Below, one piece after another: positions 12,718-22,031 of a stretch of DNA of 64,000 nucleotides. The stretch lies in the NCBI RefSeq assembly GCF_018294505.1, contig NC_057807.1, positions 172,213,498-172,277,497 on the forward strand. Reading direction: 5' to 3'. Position numbers and translations under genes: made by a program. This DNA is from Triticum aestivum. Lineage: Eukaryota > Streptophyta > Magnoliopsida > Poales > Poaceae. Below the pieces are notes generated by a model that was not told where the DNA came from, made no database searches, and saw only the letters and a list, made by a program, of their open reading frames with translations. The number at the start of each line of letters is the position of its first letter. The first letter of the stretch is position 1.

Positions 12718-14467
12718 TGTTGGAAATATGCCCTAGAGGCAATAATAAATTAGTTATTATTACTATATTTCCTTGTTCATGATAATCGTTTATTATCCAT
12801 GCTATAATTGTATTGATGGGAAACTCAGATACATGTGTGGATACATAGACAACTCTATGTCCCTAGTAAGCCTCTAATTGACTAGCTCGTTGATCAACAG
12901 ATGGTTACGGTTTCCTGACCATGGACATTGGATGTCGTTGATAACGGGATCACATCATTAGGAGAATGATGTGATGGACAAGACCCAATCCTAAGCCTAG
13001 CACAAAGATCGTAGTTCGTATGCTAAAGCTTTTCTAATGTCAAGTATCATTTCCTTAGACCATGAGATTGGGCAACTCCCGGATACCGTAGGAATGCTTT
13101 GGGTGTACCAAACGTCACAACGTAACTGGGTGGCTATAAAGGTGCACAACAGGTATCTCCGAAAGTGTCTGTTGGGTTGGCACGAATCAAGACTGGGATT
13201 TGTCACTCCAGTAAACGGAGAGGTATTTCTGGGCCCACTCGGTAGGACATCATCATAATGTGCACAATGTGACCAAGGGGTTGATCACGGGATGATGTGT
13301 TACAGAACGAGTAAAGAGACTTGCCGGTAACGAGATTGAACAAGGTATCGGTATACCGACGATCGAATCTCGGGCAAGTACTATACCGCTAGACAAAGGG
13401 AATTGTATACGGGATCGATTGAGTCCTTGACATCGTGGTTCATCCGATGAGATCATCGTGGAACATGTGGGAGCCAACATGGGTATCCAGATCCCGCTGT
13501 TGCTTATTGGCCGAAGAACGTCTCGGTCATGTCTGCATGGTTCCCGAACCCGTAGGGTCTACACACTTAAGGTTCGATGACGCTAGGGTTATAAAGGAAG
13601 TTTGTATGTGGTTACCAAATGTTGTTCGGAGTCCCGGATGAGATCCCGGACGTCACAAGGAGTTCCGGAATGGTTCGGAGGTAAAGATTTATATATGGGA
13701 AGTCCTGTTTTGGTCACCGGAAAAGTTTCGGGTTTTATCGGTAACATACCGGGACCACCGAGAGGGTCCCTGGGGTCCACCAAGTGGGGCCACCATCCCT
13801 GGAGGGCTGCATGGGCCAAGTGTGGGAGGGGACCAGCCCCAGGTGGGCTAGTGCGCCCCCTCCCCCCCACAAGGGCCCAAGGCACCTAGAGTTTGGGGGA
13901 GGGGGCGCACCCACCTAACTTGGGGGGCAAGTTTCCCCTCCCCCCCTTGGCCGCACCCTAGATGGGTTTGGGCTGGCCGCCGCCCCTAGGGGTGGAACCC
14001 TAGGTGGGGGCGCAGCCCTCTCTCTCCCCCTATATATACTTGAGGGTTTTGGGACTGCCAACAGATGAGTTTCACCTCTCCCTGGCGCAGCCCTACCTCT
14101 CTCCCTCCTCCTCTCCCGCGGTGCTTGGCGAAGCCCTACAGGATTGCCACGCTCCTCCATCACCACCACGCCATTGTGCTACTCCTGGATGGAGTCTTCC
14201 TCAACCTCTCCCTCTCTCCTTGCTGGATCAAGGCATGGGAGACGTCACCGGGCTGTACGTGTGTTGAACGCGGAGGTGCCGTCCGTTCGGCACTAGGATC
14301 TCCGGTGATTTGGATCACGACGAGTACGACTCCTTCAACCCCGTTCTCTTGAACGCTTCCGCTTAGTGATCTACAAGGGTATGTAGATGCACTCTCCTTC
14401 CCCTCGTTGCTGGTTTCTCCATAGATAGATCTTGGTGACACGTAAGAAAATTTTGAATTTCTGCTAC
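12718..14467 (+). repeat. 3' LTR of the Copia element, missing its last 11 bases
   Basis: It starts TGTTGGAAATATG and matches the 5' LTR to TTTCTGCTAC, where it stops. The expected terminal GTTCTCCAACA is absent and the 111-bp duplicated flank follows at once. Confidence 0.93.
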
Positions 14468-14578
14468 TATCTGTATGTCAACTTGCCTCATGGCTAGCAT
14501 CTGGATCCGCAGCGGATCCCTATTCCTGCAGTGCCATGCACGCCGTGGGCGCAGGCCGAGGAGGTTTGCCGGTGTCAC
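14468..14578 (+). repeat. 111-bp direct repeat, right copy flanking the Copia element
   Basis: This copy begins TATCTGTATGTCAAC immediately after the last retained base of the 3' LTR and runs into GAGGCCCTCAC, the original continuation of the target. It matches 5707-5817 with three substitutions. Confidence 0.9.
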
Positions 14579-15366
14579 GAGGCCCTCACTCTAGAGCAGC
14601 GACAGATGCATGCCTACGCGCCAGACTCTCCCAACTAGGAGCGCTGGTTCGCGCTAGAGCACGATGAGGAGTGCCGCCAGGGCCTCCACGTCGACCATGA
14701 CGTTCCTCCTCTGCCGCCTGAGGTTCTGTCGCACGAGGTGGACGAAGAGGTGGCATACCAAGCCACCCTCGAGCAAACCCTGCAGCACGCATTGGAGGCG
14801 AGTAGGATCGAGGAGGAGGACTAGTGGGATGGGATGGAGCGCGCCCTCACCTTGTCGGCGGTAGGGGACTCTGTCCATGCACCGCTCTTCGACTCGCCTC
14901 CCCCACCGCTGCCCATCGTCGAGCCCAAGGCGGAGCTGGAGCCCATGCCGATGCGGAAGCGCTCGCCGCCACCACCCACTTGGCCGAAGGAGTCCTACAC
15001 GTGGACTGGCGTGTTCCGCGAGTGGGTGAGCGCGCCTCTGGTCCACTACACCATGATGCCGGAGGAGGAGGAGGCCCACCTTGAGCACTTGAAGGTGCAC
15101 TGGCTTGCCCAGGAGGAGGCCGAAGGCGAGCGGAAGATGGTTTGGGAGCAGCAGCTAAGCCGCGATGCAGAGGCACTGCGGCTTGAGGAGGAAGAGTAGG
15201 TGCGCGCCCGGCGAGCGGCAATGCTGGCACCCTAGCAGACGCCGGAGGAGGCTGTCCTGGTAGCGTACCAAGCAGCCTTCGGGTGGGCTGGCCTGACTCC
15301 CGTCTTCATCGACCTCACCGGCAGCAATGGCGATGTCAAGGGCAAGGTCAAGGCAGAGGACGTCTA
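14579..15366 (+). pseudogene. Glu/Pro-rich ORF of unknown function carried by the Harbinger-type element
   Basis: One plus-strand frame runs from the right flank of the Copia insertion to the stop at about 15366, with internal stops (for example near 14635, 14821 and 15197). It is acidic and proline-rich: an E-E/E-D-E-rich helix-like part, then P-P-P-P-T-W-P-K-E-S-Y, then a second charged helix and a terminal V-F-I-D-L-T-G-S. The same frame can be followed on the left side of the Copia element (about 5650-5817), so the retrotransposon interrupted it. I do not recognise an enzymatic domain. Similar ORFs recur in Triticeae repeats, so it is an element passenger rather than a host gene. Confidence 0.5.
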
Positions 15367-15635
15367 GGGCAGCATGCGGGCGCAGGCTTTTTTATGTTTT
15401 AAGTTAATGTTTAATTAGGTTTAAGTGGACTTTGGCTGTCGGTTGACCGGCCACTTAATGTTTAATTATGTTTATTTCTGCGATGTGTTTTTTTCTACGC
15501 GGGCAAAATTGGTCCATCTCCTGTTGGACGCTCAAGCCGATCCATATGAAAATGCGGACATGCATGTCTGCCTGGCCAACTGACGAAAAACGGACAAAAC
15601 GCGCGCCCATTTGGGTCGCCGCTGGATTGCTCTTA

Positions 15636-15818
15636 GGTGGGAAAGCCAATAAAATCTGATGTGAGATTTATGGATTTTCGGACTGTGTAATGAATGGATA
15701 GGTGTTGGATCTCCGCCGAGGCCAACTCCAGCGCACGACCCCATTCGGACGTCCGTTTTGCTCGGATTCTGTCCGTTTGGGTAGGGCTATGGGGTCGTGT
15801 CCAGGCCTTTCCTGGGAC
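15636..15818. other. Short segment between Harbinger-type and CACTA elements
   Basis: There is no gene here. A stretch near 15721-15760 (CCAACTCCAGCGCACGACCCC) looks like another Harbinger-type terminus cut off by the CACTA end at 15819. No partner end or TTA pair was found, so it is only a possible remnant. Confidence 0.3.
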
Positions 15819-16189
15819 CACTACAAAAAAAAGACACATCCGTGACATTTTGGGCCGAACGAAAAACTATTCTCTCATACTTATGACACTTCTATGACGA
15901 TAATTGTGACAAAACCCGGTATCATCATAGATGTGGTGGGATCCTACTTCTATGACAAAAAATCATGACAGAAAACAGGCTTTTCATCCTGGGCGGGCCG
16001 GAGACGCAGCTGCATGACATTCTTTGGGCCGTCCATGACGAAAAAACCGTGGTAGAAGCAAGGGCGAGGAAAATTTCGGGAAGTTCGCGGTTACGGTGGG
16101 TGGTCGGGGCCGAGCGATGCACGGAGGTTTGCACATTTCTCTCATACACGCACGCGTGTGGGTGCGAGGCATTGGGCTCTAACTGAACC

Positions 16190-16750
16190 TGAGCGAGGCG
16201 TTCGCCTACTGAACCTGAGCGATTGCACTGCAGGCTACGCGTTATTGAACCCGAGCGATTGATCGATGGCTGTTAACTGAACCCGATCGAGCGATTCCTT
16301 CGCTACTGCTAGTAATTGAAGCCGATCGATGCTTCCTCTGGATGAACAGTGAGTGTTGCTGGGGGGTTTGGATGAATAGTGAGCGGTGGGGGTGGATGAA
16401 CAGGACCCTGTGGTGTTGCCTCTGGATGAATAGGACCCCGATCGATTGAGCCGGTTGGGGCCGGATGAATAGGACCCCGTGGAGGTCTGGATGAACAGGA
16501 CGACCCCGTGGAGGGCTGTATGAACAGTAGATGGTGGAGGGGTGGATGAGCAGTAGCCCGTGGAGGGGTGGTTGAATAGGAGCCCGTGGAGAGGGCTGGT
16601 TGAATAGTAGCCGGTGGAGTAGCGCGCGGTGGAGGCTGGATGAACAGGAGCCCGTGGATGAACAGTCGTAGGTGGAGGCTGGAGGACGTCGACGGTGGAT
16701 GAACAGTAGCCCGTGGAGGCTGGAGGACGTCGACGGTGGAGATGAACAGT
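16190..16750 (+). repeat. CACTA subterminal repeats (GATGAACAG units)
   Basis: More than fifteen short units built on GGATGAACAGGACCCCGTGGAG and its variants are arranged head to tail with variable spacers. They are preceded by three or four CTGAACC(T/C)GAGCGA units. Long open frames on the minus strand here are translations of the repeats. Confidence 0.8.
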
Positions 16751-16762
16751 ATCCCGTGGTAT

Positions 16763-17100
16763 CCTGTTTTGCGGTACGCCACAACCCTCCCGATGAACAG
16801 GACCCCCGTTTCAACCGTAGAGCTCCAACACAAGTCCGTTTCCTTTGTTTTGCGGTACGCCACACCCCTCCCGATCAACAAGACCCCGTTTCAACCGTAG
16901 GAGGTCCAACACAAGTCTGTTTCCTCTGTCTTGCGGTACGCCAGACCCCTCCCGATGAACAAGATCCCGTTTCGAACGTGGCCGGTCGAGCACAAGGCCG
17001 TTTCCTCCGTTCTGCGGTATGCGAGGACTCGTTTCCATTGGTTGTTCCGTCCAAGTCGGTTGGCTCCCACGCGTTCCGTTGCCTCCCGATGAACACGACG
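16763..17100 (+). repeat. Tandem repeat, about 80-85 bp, four units
   Basis: Each unit starts TTTTGCGGTACGCCA, continues with CCTCCCGATGAACA and ends CCGTTTCCT. Starts lie near 16763, 16848, 16929 and 17010. The last unit is degraded. Confidence 0.85.
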
Positions 17101-17720
17101 CATTCCGTTACCTCCCATGAACATGACTACGATGCAGTTTCTCTGTTTTGACCCAGCCATGTACACGAGCCCTGGCCGTACGTATGCGCGAGTAGGCGTT
17201 CGAGACCCCGCCCGTATGTATGTAAGTGGCCGTATTTACTTTCTTGCACCCTGGCCGTTGTACGTACGTGGATATGCTACGTGCGCGCCTCTACTACGAC
17301 ACGTGTGCGACTCTACTACGACACGTCTGCGCCTCTACATCGACCAGTATGTACATACACGTTCACCACCAGAATGACAACGCTACGTACGCTTTGACTA
17401 GGTGGGTCCCAACTGTCAGGCACTTCCTTGTGTGCGAAGATGTAGCTGGTGGGTCCCAACAGTCAGGGGGGCGAATCTCTTTTTTGCCCAGACACACTTC
17501 CTTGCGTGCGAAGATGTAGCTGGTGGGTCCCAGCAGTCAATGGGCGAATCATTTTTTTGTCCGTAATATGGACGCACTTCCTTGCGTGCAAAGATGTAGC
17601 TGGTAGGTCCCAGCAGTCAGGGGGAAAGGTTTTTTTCACGAAAGTGGCCCGTCCGATGGGTCCCTGCTGTCAGGTGGAGGAATCATTATTTTCCGCATAA
17701 TAAGGAGGCACTTTCTTGCT

Positions 17721-18990
17721 GCGGCCGTGGACCCAGCTGTCAGCCTCTCAACGTACAGTCCATGTCCGATGGAAGTCCTTCCTTGACTACGTTGACCACG
17801 TCGCACCGAGAGCACTAGGGCGGTAGACGACGGCGAGGCCCTGGAAGGGGACGACGCAAAGCCGAGGATGATGCGACAGTGGATGCCCACGCGTAGAAGA
17901 GTATGAGGGTTCACTGGTTCAACTGCGGTGTGAGGCTGCCATCGCCGCAGAATAACAGGGGGTGTGGGTGAGTAGAGGGATGGCCTGGCCAGCGGTGGGA
18001 GTAGTAGGGGGCGGTGAGACCTCCGGGGCATCACAGCCGGCCACGGGAGGTAGGAGCACGCGGCACGACCGGCGCTGGTTTGGGCGGCTGGAGTAAGAAG
18101 AACAGAGGTTAAAGAAGCACTACGGCCGTTGGATGGACATCGTACGGTCACTGGAGCTAGAATCATTCATATTGACTAAGTTGAAAAAGCCCTCCGTCCC
18201 CGTTAACTTAGTAGGCCCACAAGTCAGCCTCCCACTAAGGTGGGTCCCAGCTAGCAGGGGGACTACTCATTTTTTTTGTGCGTAATAAGGATTCACTTCC
18301 AGTGGGTCCGAGCTGACAGCGGGGGGGGGGCGTTTTTTCGCGAAATATGGTGGCCCGTCCGATGGGTCCCAGCAGTCAGGGGGGAAACTTTTTTTCACGA
18401 AATACGGTGGCGCGTCCGGTGGGTCCCTGCTATTAGATGGAGGAATAATTATTTTGCGCGTAATAAGTAGGCACTTCCTTGCGGCTGCCATGGACCCAGT
18501 TGTCAGCCTCTCCACGTACAGTACTCTTCCGATGGAAGTCGGTCGTTGACCACATTGACCACGCCGCACCGAGAGCACCAGGGCGGTGGACGACGTCGAG
18601 GCCTAGGAAGGGGACGATGCGGAGTCGGGGAAGACGCGGCAGTGGATTCCCATGCAGAGAGGAGTTCGAGGGTTCACTGGTCCGACTGCTGTGTGAGGTT
18701 GTCGTCGCCGCAGAATAACAGGGGGTGTGGGTGAGTGGAGGGATGGCCTGGCCAGCGGTGGGAGTAGTAGGGGGTGGTGAGGCCTCCGCGGCAGCACAAC
18801 CGACCACGAGAGGCAGCAGCAGGCGGCATGACCGGCGCTGCTTTGGGCGGCTGGAGCAAGAAGACCAGAGGTTGAAGAAGCACTACGACCGTTGGATGGA
18901 CATCATTTGTATTGACTAAGTTGACAAAGCGCTAGGTACACGTCAACTTAGTAGGCCCACAGGTCAGCCTCCGAAACGGTGCACCCCAGA
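17721..18990 (+). repeat. Two direct repeats about 0.75 kb apart inside the CACTA body
   Basis: Copy 1 (about 17721-18260) and copy 2 (about 18481-18975) share the same order: TGGACCCAGNTGTCAGCCTC, TTGACCACGNCGCACCGAGAGCA, CCGCAGAATAACAGGGGGTG, GGAGTAGTAGGGGG, GACCGGCGCTG and TTGACTAAGTTGA. Both are bordered by TGGGTCCCAGCNGTCAGG units. Confidence 0.85.
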
Positions 18991-20265
18991 TGTCAGGGGG
19001 AGGAATCATTTTTTGTGCGGCCGAAGCTAGAATATCCGAGATTGAAGAAGAAGCACGAGATCCGTTGGATAGACATCCAACGGCCATTGCTGCTAGAACC
19101 GTGTGTTGACTATAATAAGTTGACAAAGCCTTCCATAAGCGTCAAGTTCTTTTCTTAGGGGATGTGTCAACTTAGTAGGCCCACAAGTGTGTGGCAGAGA
19201 ACTTATAGCCCATTTGCAATTTGTAAGAATGTACAACCCATTTTTTTAATTCTAATGGAATTTACTACAGCTCATTTACAGTTTGTTAAAAAGTACAGCC
19301 CATTTTCTAGCTAGGACAACGATTAATAATTTCAACCAACCGTTCAAGACAAAATTCAATAAAATCTTCCACATTTTGATGGGATCCAAAGTATTTTTAT
19401 CCCAAAATTTCTAGTCAGATTAAATATAAATTTGTATTACGTAAAATCCAACGAAACATTGCGCGCGCAACAATTAAAAATTAAGATTTTCAAAATCCAT
19501 AAATAATATTTTATAAACTAATTTCGTGTTTGGTACATTTTTTTATAGTTACTGCCTAGTTTTTATAATTACATCCCATTTATTATTATTTTTTTCCTGT
19601 TAAGCCTAATGCATCCCTCCTAGAAAAGATTTGCAGCCCAGCGGGGCGGAGAATAACAAGTTGACCTTGCCTGGGTATTCCTCAAAAAAAAGTATAGCTG
19701 GGCTAGCCATTTTCATCTTGAAAAAAATTAATATCTAGGCTGGATATCTGGCCTGGGCTAGACGGGCCACAGCCCGCCCAGTTAATACCCTGCTCTCCTC
19801 TGAACAACAATGAAAACATCGCCAAGAAAAACTCTGTAGTGCTCACGCCTCAAAAACACAAATACTGCTCGAGCAGCTTGGTCCCAGCTGTCGGCCGCAC
19901 CTTGTGCAATTCTCTCATTTATATTGACTACATAAGTTGACAATGGTGTGGGACCGTGATGTCAGGAAACCAGGAGGAAGCAAAAAAATATATAGTTGTA
20001 CATAATAAGGAGGCACTTGCGTACGTACGGCTATGGCCCTAGTGGGTCCCTACTGTCATCCAGTCAAAATAAAGTCATCTCCTGAATCCTCATGTTCGTT
20101 GACCATGTTAACAATGCTCGGCGCTACGGCGAGCACAACAACTCGAAGGACGACGGAGAGGGCCTCGCGGGCCCTACGGATGGTCTAATACGGCGCCCGC
20201 TGCTCATTCAGGCAGCCAGGATCATCGGACACCTATGAGCACCTTCGAGAGACTGAGACGGCATG
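18991..20265. other. CACTA interior or old flank without genes
   Basis: No reading frame of note is present. Scattered copies of the TGGGTCCC-type motif (for example near 20040) continue to about 20060, supporting membership of the CACTA body. The part 19200-19620 is AT-rich and featureless. Confidence 0.4.
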
Positions 20266-20627
20266 AAATGGTAAGGCCGCGCTTGGGAGCTCTGGTTTAT
20301 TTCACACCTGTATTAAGATACAAATGTAATTTACTCGTCATCGGAAACAACACGTACAATACAGGTGTAATGAAACCGAGGGCCCGAGGTCTGTAAGTAA
20401 AACCGGCGGGTTACGCGTGTAATTTGAGAGACCGGTGTATATTTTACTAGTCGAAATCGACCAACCAAGCGCTTCACCCGAGACCATCTGCTTTTATTTA
20501 CAAGTGTCAGTTTTACAAGCGGTTTTGGTTGGAAAATGACGATCCAATCACGTCCTAAGATGATGAGTTGGTTGGAAGATCATATGGTTTCATGTCTAAC
20601 CTACCCGACTTGTCGTATAGGCTATGA
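20266..20627. other. Unassigned non-coding segment
   Basis: The segment begins near GGCCGCGCTTGGGAGC and ends near GCGGTTTTGGTTGG, a pairing reminiscent of the ends of short non-autonomous DNA elements, but no clean inverted repeat or target duplication could be fixed. No gene. Confidence 0.25.
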
Positions 20628-20943
20628 ATGAATCATAAGATGATGAACTTCTTAAGCACGGAAACAATAGAAGAGGCTGATCTTCTTAACAAGCAAATCA
20701 CTGGCATTAGATCGACATGCAAAACAATACGTAGCATTATTCTCAGGAGGCATGGTGAACAGCTCATGATGCCGCATGCCACAACATTCCAAGCTCAACT
20801 TTGCAATCAAACACAAGGCCTGGCATTACATAGACAATATTCAGAACAAACTCTTAACACAGGAATATCTCAGCAGAGTAACTATTTACTTCTCAACTGA
20901 ACACAGGAATATGAAAAATGATCGACGCTGCTCACAGCAAAGG
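20628..20943 (-). other. Possible distal 3' region of the minus-strand transcript family, cut off by the Gypsy insertion
   Basis: The sequence ends exactly at the GCGTC target site (20944-20948). Its continuation in the uninterrupted locus is 54353 onward, where the last candidate terminal exon lies. On the minus strand it is AT-rich and UTR-like. An incidental 90-codon plus-strand frame has no recognisable similarity. The link to the 54-62 kb family rests on position only. Confidence 0.3.
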
Positions 20944-20948
20944 GCGTC

Positions 20949-21420
20949 TGAGGGAGTCCTGGACTAGGGGTTGTCCGGATAGCCGAACTATCATCATCGG
21001 CCAGACTCCAAGACTATGAAGATACAAGATTGAAGACTTCGTCCCGTGTCCGGATGGGACTTTCCTTGGCGTGGAAGGCAAGCTTGGCGATACGGATATG
21101 TAGATCTCCTACCATTGTAACCGACTCTGTGTAACCCTAGCCCTCTGCAGTGTCTATATAAATCGGAGGGTTTTAGTCCGTAGGACAACAACAATCATAC
21201 CATAGGCTAGCTTCTAGGGTTTAGCCTCCTTCATCTCGTGGTAGATCCACTCTTGTACTACCCATATCATCAATATCAATCAAGCAGGAGTAGGGTTTTA
21301 CCTCCATCGAGAGGGCCCGAACCTGGGTAAAAACATCGTGTCCCTTGTCTCCTGTTACCATCCGCCTAGACGCACAGTTCGGGACCCCCTACCCGAGATC
21401 CGCCGGTTTTGACACCGACA
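20949..21420 (+). repeat. 5' LTR of the outer Gypsy element (472 bp)
   Basis: It runs from TGAGGGAGTCC to ACACCGACA. A TATA box (TATATAAA) is at 21155-21162. About 12 differences from the 3' LTR were counted by eye. Confidence 0.93.
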
Positions 21421-21440
21421 TTGGTGCTTTCATTGAGAGT
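21421..21440 (+). other. Presumed primer binding site of the outer Gypsy element
   Basis: TTGGTGCTTTCATTGAGAG directly follows the LTR. It is conserved in related Triticeae Gypsy families. The primer tRNA is not identified here. Confidence 0.5.
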
Positions 21441-21446
21441 TCCTCT

Positions 21447-22026
21447 ATGCCATCACATATAGGCCCGATGGCTCCTTCGATCATCAACAACGACGCGGTC
21501 CAGGATGAGACTTTTCTCCCCGGACAGATCTTCGTATTCAGCGGCTTTGCACTGCGGCCAATTCGCTTGGCCATCTGGAGCAGATTTAAAGCTACGCCCT
21601 TGGCCATCAGGTCAGATTTGGAAGTTTGAACTTCACGACTGACATCCGCGGAGACTTGATCTTCGACGGATTCGAGCCACAGCCGAGCGCGCCGCACTAT
21701 CTCGATGGGCATGATTTAGCTCTGCTGCCGGACAGTGCCCTGGAAGCCGCACACGAGTCCGCTCCGACCCTTAATTAGGAGCCGACTATGCAGATCGAGC
21801 ATGGGTGGCTAGACACCGCCTCGGGGGTTGCTACATCTACGGCGATGGAACCGAATACCGACCTTGTCCCTTGTAAAGCTCATGACTCCGAGGTGCCGGA
21901 CTCCTCGCCGGACTCCGAACCTCCTGCGCCCTTACCAATCGAATCTGATTGGGCGCCAATCATGGAGTTCACCACTGCGGACATCTTTCAGCACTCGCCT
22001 TTCGGCGACATCCTGAATTCGCTAAA
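21447..22026 (+). pseudogene. N-terminal gag of the outer Gypsy element, interrupted by the Tekay-type insertion
   Basis: An ATG 27 bases after the LTR starts an open frame that runs to about 21629. A frameshift there moves the reading into the frame of 21650-22031, with one further stop near 21776. The product is acidic and serine/proline-rich, like the N terminus of large gag proteins in this lineage. The frame continues after the nested element at 33107, so the chromovirus landed inside gag. No functional product is expected. Confidence 0.7.
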
Positions 22027-22031
22027 GTATC

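Larger units (their letters stand above)
5819..14467 (+). mobile_element. Copia LTR retrotransposon, BARE1/WIS/Angela family
   Basis: The LTR opening, with the AAATATGCCCTAGAGGC core, is the well-known start of the Triticeae BARE1/WIS/Angela group. The layout is 5' LTR, primer site, decayed gag-pol, polypurine tract, 3' LTR. The length is about 8.65 kb, normal for the family. The 5' terminus is intact but the 3' LTR lacks its last 11 bases. The insertion sits in the ORF of the Harbinger-type element. Confidence 0.95.
5103..15632 (+). mobile_element. Second Harbinger-type element, split by a Copia retrotransposon
   Basis: The left end GAGCAACTCCAACGG and the right end, reverse complement of GAGCAATCCAGCGG, form imperfect inverted repeats flanked by TTA at 5100-5102 and 15633-15635. 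Just inside each end is a CCATTTGGGTCGCC motif in the same orientation (5150s and 15607-15620). After removing the Copia insertion the element is about 1.8 kb. It carries a plus-strand frame without a transposase signature, so it is probably non-autonomous. The TIR match has small gaps, which keeps confidence below that for the first element. Confidence 0.7.
15819..20265 (+). mobile_element. CACTA-type DNA transposon, 5' end and repeat-rich body (truncated or decayed 3' side)
   Basis: The element opens with CACTACAAAAAAAAGACAC, the classical CACTA terminus, after CCTGGGAC. Inside are many TATGACA/CATGACA motifs (15840-15990), then a dense field of GGATGAACAGGACCCC-type units (about 16190-16750), then 80-85 bp tandem units, then two long direct repeats with TGGGTCCCAGCTGTCAGG motifs. 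Such subterminal repeat layers bind the transposase in CACTA elements. The inverted 3' terminus (ending TAGTG) was not found before the next element. No transposase gene is visible, so this copy is non-autonomous or a fragment. The right limit is approximate. Confidence 0.75.

Noticed and set aside
16242..16881. Two long minus-strand frames (190-207 codons) in the CACTA body
   Set aside because: They are translations of the short GATGAACAG and 80-85 bp repeats: their protein sequences are periodic in step with the DNA and have no domain.
20266..20627. Possible MITE between the CACTA element and the Gypsy insertion
   Set aside because: The suggestive ends do not pair well enough and no target duplication was found.
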